This document shows positions 51,705 to 59,108 of a stretch of 64,000 nt of DNA, piece by piece (within the stretch, counting starts at the first letter, position 1; every line of letters starts with the position of its first letter). The notes beneath the pieces are model-generated. The model searched no databases and had not been told where the DNA came from. It worked only from the letters and a program-made list of their open reading frames with translations. Origin of the DNA: Bradyrhizobium sp. CB1015 (GTDB lineage Bacteria > Pseudomonadota > Alphaproteobacteria > Rhizobiales > Xanthobacteraceae); assembly GCF_025200925.1 (NCBI RefSeq), contig NZ_CP104174.1, positions 2,604,001 through 2,668,000 of the forward strand. Reading direction: 5' to 3'. The position numbers and the translations under genes were made by a program.

Positions 51705-53255
51705 GCGTCGGGACAGGCAAGCCGGATTTGCAGCGGTCGGAAGCACCACGAAGGTGATCGTCGTTGGCGCGAGCCGAATCGCGCCCGGCGGTGCTGCGCG
51801 TGGCTGGAGCGGCGGCAGCCGGCCGCCATTGGTCAGCGCGAGGGTCTTGCCGTTCAATTGCACAATCGTGCCCTGCAGCCGCCTCGCGTGCAGTGTGTAC
51901 CGCTCGGCGGGGTCCGGCAGCGATAGCGTGCGCGATGTGCTGCCGGACGTGTTGATCGCGAGCAGCGACACCGCACCTGCCCTGGCTGTATGGCAATGCG
52001 CATAAAGATGGAGATCGCGCGGCGCAGCCTTGCCTATGTCGAGCACGATCGTTCCCATCAGCCGGCGCCAGAGCAGCGCGGCCCAATAGCTCGGCCGCGG
52101 CCTGAGCGTTGTTTCCTCGAGCAGGCCGTAATCGCTGGCGGTGAGCGTGTTGTGCATCACCACCTGGACGCCGGCCTTCGCCAGGCGTCCGAGCTGGTCG
52201 AGATAGCGGAAGGTGTCGAGAAAGGTCGGGTCCCATAAGCCGCCGCCGCAGGCGGCATCGGCCGTCTCGGTCAGCCAGATCGGCTTGCCCGGCTCGAATG
52301 CGTCGCGCAGCGCCCGGTAGGTGCCGAGTGTCGTATCCGTGCGGCCCAGCCATTGCTCCGAGAGGGCCTGCGCCGGATCGTCGTGCCCGCCGCAGCGCGG
52401 CGAGATCGTGTTGTAATGGTGATAGGAGAACCGGTCGACGCCGGGACCGGATGCGGCAAGCAGATCGCGTGTGGTGAGCCCCGCGCCGGATGGCGATGGT
52501 GCATCGCCGGCCGAGCCCGGGCCGAGGATCAGCGTCTCCGGTGCGGCGCGCCGCATCCAATCGCGGAAGACCTTGAAGTCGCGGCCATAGCCGGCCGCAT
52601 CATAGCCCGCCGGTGCGCCGTTCGTCGCCGCGAGCGTCGGCTCGTTCATGAATTCGGCGGCGGCGATGCGGCCACCCAGCGCGCGCGTCGCCTCGACCAG
52701 CTGCTGCGCCTGATCCGGCTTCCAGATGCCGTTGGCATCGCGGCTGCCGGGACTGATCGCAAAGGAGGTGACGATCTCCGCATCGACCGCACGCGCGAAC
52801 TCCACCACGCCGCGCCATTGCGCCCGGCTGAGCACCGAGTTGAATCCCTGCGGCGGCTCTCCCGGCCCCTCCGCAAAGAACGTCGCATTGGCCCAGGTGC
52901 CGCTCACGCGCAGATAGGCCGGCGACAACGCCGCCGCGAGCCGGCGCAGTCGCGCATTGGCAAGATCGATCGGCGGGCGCGCGCTGTAACGATCGCGTTG
53001 GTCGAAGCCGCGCGCGTTTCGCGGATAAGGTTTCCAGAACCGCCCGCCGGTCACCTCCACCATTTCGATATTGTAGGACTGAAATCGCGCATCGATCGTT
53101 CCGATCGGCTTCAGTCCGGCAGGCGAGATGGCGATGTCGTCGGCCTGCGCCGCACAGGCCGTTGCGGCGGCGAGCAGGGCAATCGCGCCGGCCGCGAAAC
53201 CGGCTGGAGGCGGTCGGAACCCTGGTCTACGGTGTGCTGCCGCCTGCTTCGTCAT
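51693..53255 (-). CDS. Exported glycoside hydrolase, GH79/heparanase-like
   Basis: A 520-residue protein with a basic N-terminus and a hydrophobic signal (about residues 19-38, ending ACAAQAD). A TIM-barrel glycosidase follows: the likely acid/base Glu is in AAEFMNEPTLAA, and the likely nucleophile Glu in IWLTETADAACGG. A C-terminal beta domain follows (LLAINTSGSTSRTLSLPD). The layout fits clan GH-A, and the pattern is closest in my reading to GH79 (beta-glucuronidase/heparanase), though GH39 is possible. It may release uronic acids from polysaccharides. The 3' end overlaps the MFS gene by 12 nt. Confidence 0.7.
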   Translation of the reverse strand: MTKQAAAHRRPGFRPPPAGFAAGAIALLAAATACAAQADDIAISPAGLKPIGTIDARFQSYNIEMVEVTGGRFWKPYPRNARGFDQRDRYSARPPIDLANARLRRLAAALSPAYLRVSGTWANATFFAEGPGEPPQGFNSVLSRAQWRGVVEFARAVDAEIVTSFAISPGSRDANGIWKPDQAQQLVEATRALGGRIAAAEFMNEPTLAATNGAPAGYDAAGYGRDFKVFRDWMRRAAPETLILGPGSAGDAPSPSGAGLTTRDLLAASGPGVDRFSYHHYNTISPRCGGHDDPAQALSEQWLGRTDTTLGTYRALRDAFEPGKPIWLTETADAACGGGLWDPTFLDTFRYLDQLGRLAKAGVQVVMHNTLTASDYGLLEETTLRPRPSYWAALLWRRLMGTIVLDIGKAAPRDLHLYAHCHTARAGAVSLLAINTSGSTSRTLSLPDPAERYTLHARRLQGTIVQLNGKTLALTNGGRLPPLQPRAAPPGAIRLAPTTITFVVLPTAANPACLSRRSGS

Positions 53256-53447
53256 GCGCGTTGCCCGGGGTCAGACGCCCGGAGGCAATCTGGCCTTACC
53301 CTCGACCCGGCTATTTTATCCCTATTACGTTGCCGTTGCCGACGAGAGCGTCCGGGCCCGGCGGGCTATCGACGGGGGCTAAAAAATTTCGTCGGCCCCT
53401 CTTGAAACCGGTTGCCGGTTTTCTAAGTCGTTTTTCGCCGCGAGAGC
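53256..53447. other. Upstream region of the heat-shock operon
   Basis: No gene is seen. CTTGAAA at 53401-53407 followed 18 nt after the CTTG by CTAAGT (53423-53428) resembles the alphaproteobacterial sigma-32 promoter pattern. However, ROSE-controlled genes in Bradyrhizobium were reported to use housekeeping-type promoters, so this is only a candidate. ACCGG/CCGGT inverted arms (53407-53418) overlap it. Confidence 0.3.
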
Positions 53448-53562
53448 GGTGTGCCGGATGCCAACCGGGTCCGGCACGGGCGCCGGGCAGGTCGTTTCGG
53501 ACCCGTCTGAATCCCCGCCTTGCGCTCCTTCGTATCCATCTTGCTCTTTGGAGGACTTGGTT
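53448..53562 (+). ncRNA. ROSE-type RNA thermometer in the hsp20 5' leader
   Basis: The last part of the leader has the ROSE signature: TTGCT (53541-53545) can pair with the Shine-Dalgarno AGGA (53552-53555) across the 6-nt loop CTTTGG, leaving the conserved G bulged. Upstream lie a perfect 8-bp hairpin (GTGCCGGA 53451-53458 / TCCGGCAC 53470-53477) and further GC-rich complementary segments. In Bradyrhizobium, ROSE elements block translation of small heat-shock genes at normal temperature and melt on heating. The element's position directly before an Hsp20 gene fits. Confidence 0.8.
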
Positions 53563-54024
53563 ATGAGGACCAGTTTTGACTTCGCGCCCCTGTGGCGCTC
53601 CACCATCGGCTTCGACCACCTGGCCGACCTCGTCGACAGCACGCTGCGCCAGGCGACCGAGGACAATTATCCCCCCTACAATATCGAGCGCTCCGGCGAA
53701 GATCACTATCGGATCAGCCTTGCCGTAGCGGGGTTCGGCGTTAACGACATCACCGTGACGGCCGAGCAGAACGCGCTCACCATCGAGGGCAGGAAGCCCG
53801 AGACCGCCGCGCGCGAATATTTGTACCAGGGCATCGCCGCGCGTCCGTTCCGGCGCGTGTTCAACCTCGCCGACTATGTCCAGGTGAAGCAGGCCTCGTT
53901 CCAGGACGGGCTCCTGATCATCGACCTCGTCCGCGAGGTTCCGGAAGCCATGAAGCCGCGCCGCATTCAGATCGCGGGCGGCGCTCCTGCGGCATCGCAG
54001 ATCGAGCAGAAGAAGGCAGCCTGA
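53563..54024 (+). CDS. Small heat-shock protein (Hsp20, IbpA-like class A)
   Basis: A 153-residue ATP-independent holdase that binds unfolding proteins. It has the rhizobial class A pattern: RTSFDFAPLWRSTIGFDHLA, then PPYNIERSGEDHYRISLAVAGF (read in parts), with an alpha-crystallin domain over residues 35-125 ending DGLLIIDLVREVPEAMKPR and the conserved IxI-type end RRIQIA. ATG 53563 follows GGAGGA, the site masked by the ROSE element. It is the first gene of a stress operon. Confidence 0.93.
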   Translation: MRTSFDFAPLWRSTIGFDHLADLVDSTLRQATEDNYPPYNIERSGEDHYRISLAVAGFGVNDITVTAEQNALTIEGRKPETAAREYLYQGIAARPFRRVFNLADYVQVKQASFQDGLLIIDLVREVPEAMKPRRIQIAGGAPAASQIEQKKAA

Positions 54025-54104
54025 GCGCTCGATCGAACGGGTGGCGGAACGCGGCGCGTGCATGCGCGGGCCGCGCTCCCGATGCATGAATGAAGGAGAG
54101 TACC

Positions 54105-54596
54105 ATGGCTTTTCGTGATCTCATTCCCTGGTCGAGAAACCAGGAGCTTGCGCCGGCGCGCGACAATTTCGATCCGTTCCTGACGCTTCACCGCGAGATG
54201 AACCGTCTGTTCGACGATGTCTTCCGCGGCTTCGGCGGGACCGGCCTGTCGCCGCTGATGGAAGGCCGTTTCGGCTGGCCGAAGGTCGAGCTCAGCGAGA
54301 CCGACAAGACGCTGACCGTCTCGGCCGAGCTTCCCGGCCTGACGGAGAAGGACGTCCAGGTCGAGATCGCCAATGGTGTCCTCACCGTCCGCGGCGAGAA
54401 GAAGGCGGAGCGCGAGGGGGAAGGCAGGTTCTTCACCGAGCGCTATTACGGCGCCTTCGAGCGGCAGATTCCGCTGGAGGGTGTCGAGGAGGACAAGGCC
54501 GAGGCGTCGTTCAAGAACGGCGTCCTGACCGTGTCGCTGCCGAAATCGGAGAAGGCGCGCGAAGGCGTCAAGCGCATCGCGATCAATACGCATTAA
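54105..54596 (+). CDS. Small heat-shock protein (Hsp20, class C-like)
   Basis: A 163-residue Hsp20 of a different type from the preceding gene. The N-terminus is DLIPWSRNQELAPARDNFDP, then LHREMNRLFDDVFRGF. The alpha-crystallin domain (about 60-160) runs from GWPKVELSETDKTLTVSAEL to KNGVLTVSLPKSE. Class A and class C proteins can form separate oligomers, so the operon supplies two holdase types. The ATG at 54105 follows GAAGGAG. It lies 80 bp after hsp20-1. Confidence 0.93.
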   Translation: MAFRDLIPWSRNQELAPARDNFDPFLTLHREMNRLFDDVFRGFGGTGLSPLMEGRFGWPKVELSETDKTLTVSAELPGLTEKDVQVEIANGVLTVRGEKKAEREGEGRFFTERYYGAFERQIPLEGVEEDKAEASFKNGVLTVSLPKSEKAREGVKRIAINTH

Positions 54597-54606
54597 CGTC
54601 AAGCGG

Positions 54607-54632
54607 GACGGCGGCGATGTGGCGCCGCCGTC
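54607..54632 (+). terminator. Perfect 10-bp hairpin between hsp20-2 and the next gene
   Basis: GACGGCGGCG (54607-54616) pairs with CGCCGCCGTC (54623-54632) across a 6-nt loop, 11 nt after the stop codon. No T-tract follows. It may reduce read-through or stabilise the hsp20 mRNA 3' end. Confidence 0.5.
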
Positions 54633-54684
54633 TCATCGTCAACAAGCCGTCCCCCTGGAAAGGAGCATGTGGGAGACTTAACCG

Positions 54685-55020
54685 ATGACCAACGTGAATA
54701 CCAGTTCCGGCACTCTCAATCCGCTGTTTCATCCTGCCGCCCACTACGACGCGCCTGCCGACGTGCTGAATGCCGCGGAGCTCTCTCCGCCCGAGAAGCG
54801 CATCATCCTGTCGTCCTGGGCATCGGACATGTACGCGGTCGAATCCTGTCCCGCCTTGCGCGAGATTCCCGGCATGAGCCACACGGTCCGGCTCGCCGAC
54901 ATTCTGGCCGCCTTGCGCAAGCTCGACGGCGACAACGACAATGACGACCCGCCGCGGGGCGGCGGCGTGCCGATGCGGTTGCGGCGGCCATGGGCCGCCG
55001 CCGAAGGGCGCGCGGCATGA
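54685..55020 (+). CDS. Conserved small protein of the heat-shock operon, unknown function
   Basis: A 111-residue protein. The middle part (LSPPEKRIILSSWASDMYAV, then EIPGMSHTVRLADILAALRKL) is a compact helical domain with the look of a conserved family. The C-terminal 30 residues are Asp/Gly/Pro/Arg-rich and likely disordered. GGGAG lies shortly before the ATG at 54685. It overlaps a 38-codon gene at its stop (ATGA). Its place between two chaperones and a DegQ-type protease suggests a role in protein quality control, but the function is unknown. Confidence 0.75.
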   Translation: MTNVNTSSGTLNPLFHPAAHYDAPADVLNAAELSPPEKRIILSSWASDMYAVESCPALREIPGMSHTVRLADILAALRKLDGDNDNDDPPRGGGVPMRLRRPWAAAEGRAA

Positions 55021-55133
55021 TGTTCACGCCCACCGTCCTCGGGCTCGTGCTGCTCGGCCAAGCCGCGGCAGCCTGGACCGTCCCGCTTCTGGTCCTGCAG
55101 GGCATGATCGTCGCGTCCGGCGACGAAGGCTGA
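55017..55133 (+). CDS. 38-residue hydrophobic peptide in the heat-shock operon
   Basis: Short frame MMFTPTVLGLVLLGQAAAAW and on, ending IVASGDEG. One membrane helix covers about residues 7-33. It starts inside the stop codon of the preceding gene (ATGATG), which supports coupled translation, and ends 45 nt before the protease gene. No family is recognised. A second ATG three bases later (55020) is equally possible. Confidence 0.55.
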   Translation: MMFTPTVLGLVLLGQAAAAWTVPLLVLQGMIVASGDEG

Positions 55134-55178
55134 AGCCACGGTTTTGACTATCCCCACAACACAAGCGGCAGGGTGACG

Positions 55179-56288
55179 ATGATGAATGCTGTGCGTCTGC
55201 TGTTCCTGGCCTTGCTGATGCTGACGCTCACGGCATCGCACCCTGCCGCCGGCCAGATTCCGGATCTGAAGACCGGCGGCTCCGTGCCGACCCTGGCGCC
55301 GCTGGTGCGCCAGGTGACGCCGGCCGTGGTCAACATTTCCGTGCACGGCCGCGTGCGCGAGGACAATCCGCTCTATCGCGATCCGCTCTTCCGCGAATTT
55401 TTCGACGTTCCCCGGCAGATCGAGAAGGAGGTCAATGCGACCGGCTCCGGGGTGATTGTCGACGCCCAGCGCGGCTATGTGCTGACCAACAATCACGTGG
55501 TCGAGGGCACCTCCCCCGTTCAGATCACGACCAAGGACGGCCGGCAGTTCTCCGCCAAGGTCATCGGCCGCGATCCGCCCACGGATGTCGCGGTGCTCCA
55601 GGTCCAGAACCCGGTCGGGCTCAAGGCGCTTGCCTTCGGCGACAGCGACGGGCTCGATGTCGGCGATTTCGTCCTTGCGATCGGCAATCCCTTCGGCCTC
55701 GGCCAGACCGTGACCTCAGGGCTCGTCAGCGCGCTGGGCCGCACCGGCCTCGGCAAGCAGGGCTATGAGGATTTCATCCAGACCGACGCGGCGATCAATC
55801 CCGGCAATTCCGGCGGTGCGCTGGTCAGCTTGCGCGGCGAGCTCGTCGGCATCAACTCGGCGATCATCTCGCCCGCGGGCGGCAATGTCGGCATCGGCTT
55901 TGCCATTCCGGTCAACATGGCGCGCAAGGTGATGGAGCAGATCATCGTGAGCGGCCGCGTCGAGCGCGGCCGCATCGGCATCTCGCTGAAGGACCTGCAT
56001 CCGTCGGTCAACAAGGGATTGAATCAGGGCGCCGTCATCGCCGAGATTGCGGCGGATTCGCCCGCAGAGAAGGCGGGGCTGCGCAAGGGTGACATCGTGA
56101 CCGGCGCCGATGACCGCCCGATCCGCACTGCCGCCCAGCTCCGCAACACGATCGGCCTGGCGCGGATCGGCGAGGACGTGAAGCTCACGCTGCTGCGCAA
56201 CGGTGCGCCGTTCACCGCCACGGTGAGAGTGGCGCCCGCAGCCGCGCCGAGCAGCGCGCTCGCAGGCCCCAATCGCCTCGTCCGCTGA
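55179..56288 (+). CDS. Periplasmic serine protease, DegQ/DegS-like with one PDZ domain
   Basis: A 369-residue HtrA-family protease. The signal peptide is about residues 1-25 (ending HPAAGQ). The triad is complete: H106 in LTNNHVVEG, D136 in DPPTDVAVL and S211 in GNSGGAL. A single PDZ domain covers about 265-355 (GRIGISLKDLHPSVNKGLNQ, EKAGLRKGDIVTGADDRPI). With one PDZ instead of two it resembles DegS or short DegQ, but it lacks a permanent membrane anchor. It degrades misfolded envelope proteins. I chose ATG 55179; ATG 55182 and GTG 55173 are also in frame. Confidence 0.9.
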   Translation: MMNAVRLLFLALLMLTLTASHPAAGQIPDLKTGGSVPTLAPLVRQVTPAVVNISVHGRVREDNPLYRDPLFREFFDVPRQIEKEVNATGSGVIVDAQRGYVLTNNHVVEGTSPVQITTKDGRQFSAKVIGRDPPTDVAVLQVQNPVGLKALAFGDSDGLDVGDFVLAIGNPFGLGQTVTSGLVSALGRTGLGKQGYEDFIQTDAAINPGNSGGALVSLRGELVGINSAIISPAGGNVGIGFAIPVNMARKVMEQIIVSGRVERGRIGISLKDLHPSVNKGLNQGAVIAEIAADSPAEKAGLRKGDIVTGADDRPIRTAAQLRNTIGLARIGEDVKLTLLRNGAPFTATVRVAPAAAPSSALAGPNRLVR

Positions 56289-56297
56289 AACGAATGC

Positions 56298-56327
56298 GGG
56301 GACGAACCGCGGGGAGCGGTTCGCCCC
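56298..56327 (+). terminator. Hairpin after the protease gene
   Basis: CGAACCGC (56303-56310) and GCGGTTCG (56316-56323) pair, extended by GGGG/CCCC around a single unpaired A, with a 5-nt loop. It lies 10 nt after the stop codon, probably ending the stress operon. Confidence 0.65.
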
Positions 56328-56381
56328 CTGCGCTGGCAGGGCTATCGCACATGAGTTGTAGCGGCGGCCGGTGCGCACGCC

Positions 56382-56422
56382 CCGTCCTTCGAGACGGCGC
56401 TGACGCGCCTCCTCAAGGATGA
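56382..56422. repeat. Palindromic intergenic repeat (CCATCCTTCGAGACG family), copy 2
   Basis: Starts CCGTCCTTCGAGACGGCG and ends CCTCCTCAAGGATGAGG. It is the same family as 19681-19721 and lies in the gap between the stress operon and the small minus-strand genes. Confidence 0.7.
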
Positions 56423-56469
56423 GGCTCATCAGCGCCAGTGCCTCTTGAAACTGCAGCCACACACTCCGT

Positions 56470-56514
56470 CCTCATCCTGAGGAGCCCGCCTCAAGCGGGC
56501 GTCTCGAAGGATGG
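56470..56514. repeat. Palindromic intergenic repeat (CCATCCTTCGAGACG family), copy 3, inverted
   Basis: Starts CCTCATCCTGAGGAGCCCGC and ends GCGTCTCGAAGGATGG, in reverse orientation to copy 2. Copies 2 and 3 can pair with each other over 45-bp arms to form a larger hairpin, a possible bidirectional terminator between convergent genes. Confidence 0.7.
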
Positions 56515-56581
56515 CCGCGGGGAAGGGCTCTCAATTGCGATAGCCTGCCTGCGGTGGTCAGGGGGCGTGTGATCACTCGGC

Positions 56582-56758
56582 TCAGGCCGCGCGGTGATCC
56601 CATTCGCCTTGCAGGTCCTGGATCAGCCGCCGCTCGCGTTCGATGCGCTGGCGATAGAGCTCGCGCTCGTGCTCGCTCTTGGCGCTGGCAAGAAGCAGCT
56701 CGTAATGGCCGATGACTTTCTCGCTGCCGCGGATCGGCAGGTCGCGCTGGCTGTTCAT
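56582..56758 (-). CDS. 58-residue charged helical protein
   Basis: Short frame starting MNSQRDLPIRGSEKVIGHYE and ending QDLQGEWDHRAA. It is almost entirely helical and highly charged, with a heptad-like pattern (LLLASAKSEHERELYRQRIE). It begins within the stop codon of the 72-residue gene upstream on the same strand (ATGA), which strongly supports that it is translated. No function is known. Confidence 0.65.
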   Translation of the reverse strand: MNSQRDLPIRGSEKVIGHYELLLASAKSEHERELYRQRIERERRLIQDLQGEWDHRAA

Positions 56759-56973
56759 TGCGCCATCCCCATTGCGCCAGCCGGCGTTTCGGCGGCGCGG
56801 AAGCCGACGGGAAAGGTCGCTGCGGCCAGGCCATCGAGCGCCGATTGCTCCTCGGCGAGGCGTCTCTCGATGAACTGGCGCTCGAGCTGCGACAGTCTGG
56901 TCTTCAGCAGGCGCCGGTAGCGGTGGATGTTGTTGCGGTGCGCACGGATGCGGGCCAGATTCTCATCGAGCAT
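56755..56973 (-). CDS. 72-residue helical protein
   Basis: Starts MLDENLARIRAHRNNIHRYR. It has a coiled-coil-like helix (LLKTRLSQLERQFIERRLAE) followed by an Ala/Gly-rich tail. I chose the ATG at 56973 after GGAGAG; the longer open frame upstream runs into non-coding sequence. It forms a two-gene unit with the 58-residue gene, to which it is translationally coupled. Both are short, basic/acidic helices and may form a heteromer. Function unknown. Confidence 0.7.
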   Translation of the reverse strand: MLDENLARIRAHRNNIHRYRRLLKTRLSQLERQFIERRLAEEQSALDGLAAATFPVGFRAAETPAGAMGMAQ

Positions 56974-57236
56974 CGTCGTCTCTCCAGACGGTCGCGTTAG
57001 ATCCTTTGGTTGTGCGAGGATGAGAAGGTCTCTTCTCGGCGAAAAAAATAGGCAGCGGGTGAACGGTGTCAAGATGTTGGCGGGCCCGTCCTCGTTGCTG
57101 GCTCTGGAGTCGATGATCGGCCAACCGAACTGTCCGGACGGCGGGTTCCGGGCGCGATTGCCTTTTGTTGGCCGGCAAGCGAACCTCGTGTGGCCATATT
57201 TGAGCAGGAGTGATCTGTCGCGAGGGAGGCGCTCCG

Positions 57237-57623
57237 ATGAACAAGGCACTGATCACTGCTGTCGCAATGCTGGCCTGCGTGCCCGCGAGTGCGCTCGCGC
57301 AGGAGCGCGCGGGCGATGCGGCGCTCGGCGCGGTCTCGGGTGCGGTGGTGCTGGGCCCGGTCGGTGCGGTCGCCGGCGCCTTGATCGGCTACACGGCCGG
57401 ACCCTCGATCGCCCGTTCCTGGGGCCTGAGAGGCTCGCAGTCGGCAGGGCACCGGCAGCCGCCGCCGCGTCGCGCCGCCGCGACCGGCAGCCCGTCGCGC
57501 ACGCGCGAGGCAATGGCCGCCAACGGTCAGATGAGAGCTGCCGGCAATCCGGCTCCGCCGGTTCAAGCCGCGCCCGCGGCACCGGCGCAAGCGCCGGCAC
57601 CGCCCGTTCAGGGATTCGACTGA
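57237..57623 (+). CDS. Exported glycine-zipper protein
   Basis: A 128-residue protein with a signal peptide (about residues 1-21, ending ALAQE). A glycine-zipper-type hydrophobic segment follows (GDAALGAVSGAVVLGPVGAVAGALIGYTAG, read in parts), then a basic and Pro/Ala-rich tail. Such proteins sit in the outer membrane or periplasm. ATG 57237 follows GAGGGAGG. No function can be assigned. Confidence 0.75.
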   Translation: MNKALITAVAMLACVPASALAQERAGDAALGAVSGAVVLGPVGAVAGALIGYTAGPSIARSWGLRGSQSAGHRQPPPRRAAATGSPSRTREAMAANGQMRAAGNPAPPVQAAPAAPAQAPAPPVQGFD

Positions 57624-57657
57624 AGCCGTCCAGCCTCAAGCCGCAGCCTACGCCGAC

Positions 57658-58509
57658 CTAGGATTGGCCGAGAATCTTCTTCGCGGCGCGAAGGTGCGGC
57701 TTGTCGATCATCTGGCCGTCGAGCCGCAGCGTGCCGGAATTGGGATTGCCCGCGAATGCTGCGATCACCTTCTCCGCCCAGGCGCGCTCGGCCTCCGTCG
57801 GCGCGAAGGCCGCGTTGACGATGTCGACATGCTTGGGGTGGATCAGCGCCTTGGCCGAAAAGCCGTCGCGCCGTGCCGCACGCGTTTCGGCTTCGAGGCC
57901 GGCGAGGTTGTCGATGTCGGTGTAAACCGTGTCGATCGGCGCGACCTCGGCCGCGGCCGCCGCCATCAGGCAGAGATCGCGCGCCAGGCGGTAGGGGCTG
58001 TGGAATACGCCGCCGCTCGCTTTCTCGGTGGCGCCGAGCGAGGCGGAGAGATCCTCCGCGCCCCACATCAGGCCGGCGAGGCGAGGGGAGCAGCCCTTGT
58101 AGCTGCCGAGCCCGAAGATCGAGCCGGCGGTCTCAGTCGCGACGCAGACGATGCGGGTGGCGCCGATCGCGATGCCGGACGCGGCTTCCAAAGCTTCGAG
58201 CCAGGTCGCGACCTGCCGCACGTCGTCGCCGCCTTGGGATTTCGGCAGCACGATGCCGTCAGGCCTGCCCGGCATCACCGCGGCGAGATCGGCCAGCGTC
58301 ATGCCGGTGTCGAGCGCATTGACGCGGACATAGAGCTGATGCGGGCCGGGGCGGCTCTTCAGCATCGAGAGCGTGAGCTCGCGCGCCTCCGCCTTCTTCT
58401 CGGTGACGACGGAATCCTCGAGATCGATGATCAGCGCGTCGGCCTTGCCTTCGCTCGCCTTCTCGAATTTGCGCGGGGAATCGCCCGGCACGAACAGCAT
58501 TGAACGCAT
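57658..58509 (-). CDS. CitE-like CoA-ester lyase
   Basis: A 283-residue lyase of the HpcH/HpaI (CitE/malyl-CoA lyase) family. The start MRSMLFVPGDSPRKFEKA and the motifs ADALIIDLEDSVV (metal Asp/Glu), LYVRVNALDT, VCVATETAGSIFGL and AKALIHPKHVDIVN are as in the family. Substrates of relatives include citramalyl-CoA, malyl-CoA and methylmalyl-CoA. It starts on the stop codon of the MaoC gene (TGATG), so the two are coupled. Confidence 0.9.
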   Translation of the reverse strand: MRSMLFVPGDSPRKFEKASEGKADALIIDLEDSVVTEKKAEARELTLSMLKSRPGPHQLYVRVNALDTGMTLADLAAVMPGRPDGIVLPKSQGGDDVRQVATWLEALEAASGIAIGATRIVCVATETAGSIFGLGSYKGCSPRLAGLMWGAEDLSASLGATEKASGGVFHSPYRLARDLCLMAAAAAEVAPIDTVYTDIDNLAGLEAETRAARRDGFSAKALIHPKHVDIVNAAFAPTEAERAWAEKVIAAFAGNPNSGTLRLDGQMIDKPHLRAAKKILGQS

Positions 58510-58961
58510 CAGACCGGCCTCCTGTGCATCATCGCCATGCGGCGGCATGTGCCGACGATCTCGTCGTTCTGGTTCAAGGCATGATGCTCGAACTCGACGA
58601 TGCCGGCCCTTGGCCGCGATTTGGATTCCCTCAACGAGAGCACCTTCGTCGTCGCCCGCAACGTGTCGCCATGGAAGACCGGCTTTGGAAAGGTGACGTC
58701 GGTCATGCCGAGATTGGCGACGGTGGTGCCCAGGGTCGTATCATAGACCGTCATCCCGATCATGATGCCGAGGGTGTAAAGGCTGTTGAAAATACGCTGG
58801 CCGAACTCGGTCTTCTCGGCGAAATGCGCGTCGATGTGCAGCGGCTGCGGGTTGAGCGTCAGCAGGCTGAACATGGTGTTGTCCATCTCCGTGACGGTCC
58901 GGGTCAGCGGATGCCTGAACTCCTGGCCCACGGAAAAGTCCTCGAAATAAAGTCCGGCCAT
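58509..58961 (-). CDS. MaoC-family enoyl-CoA hydratase
   Basis: A 150-residue hot-dog-fold hydratase. The pattern YFEDFSVGQEFRHPLTRTVTE, MFSLLTLNPQPLHIDAHFAE and FPKPVFHGDTL includes the catalytic Asn/His area (NPQPLHID). It hydrates an unsaturated CoA ester, producing the hydroxyacyl-CoA that the coupled CitE-like lyase could cleave, as in C5-dicarboxylate routes such as mesaconate or itaconate. The exact substrate is unknown. I chose ATG 58961 (MAGLYFEDF). It is divergent from an acyl-CoA dehydrogenase gene. Confidence 0.9.
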   Translation of the reverse strand: MAGLYFEDFSVGQEFRHPLTRTVTEMDNTMFSLLTLNPQPLHIDAHFAEKTEFGQRIFNSLYTLGIMIGMTVYDTTLGTTVANLGMTDVTFPKPVFHGDTLRATTKVLSLRESKSRPRAGIVEFEHHALNQNDEIVGTCRRMAMMHRRPV

Positions 58962-59108
58962 CGCGGTTTCCTCCCTGCGAAATAACGGCGCATTCGTAAC
59001 CCTGCGCCGCATGACCCTATGCATGGTAGACACACTTCGCAGGCAAATTCACGTATCTGCATGCGGTTTTTCGAGCTAAAGAACGCTTGGCGAAGGGAGA
59101 TCAAGGCC

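Noticed and set aside
19681..56514. Repeat copies considered as CRISPR or insertion-sequence ends
   Set aside because: The copies are scattered, palindromic and short, without spacers of equal length, target duplications or a transposase gene.
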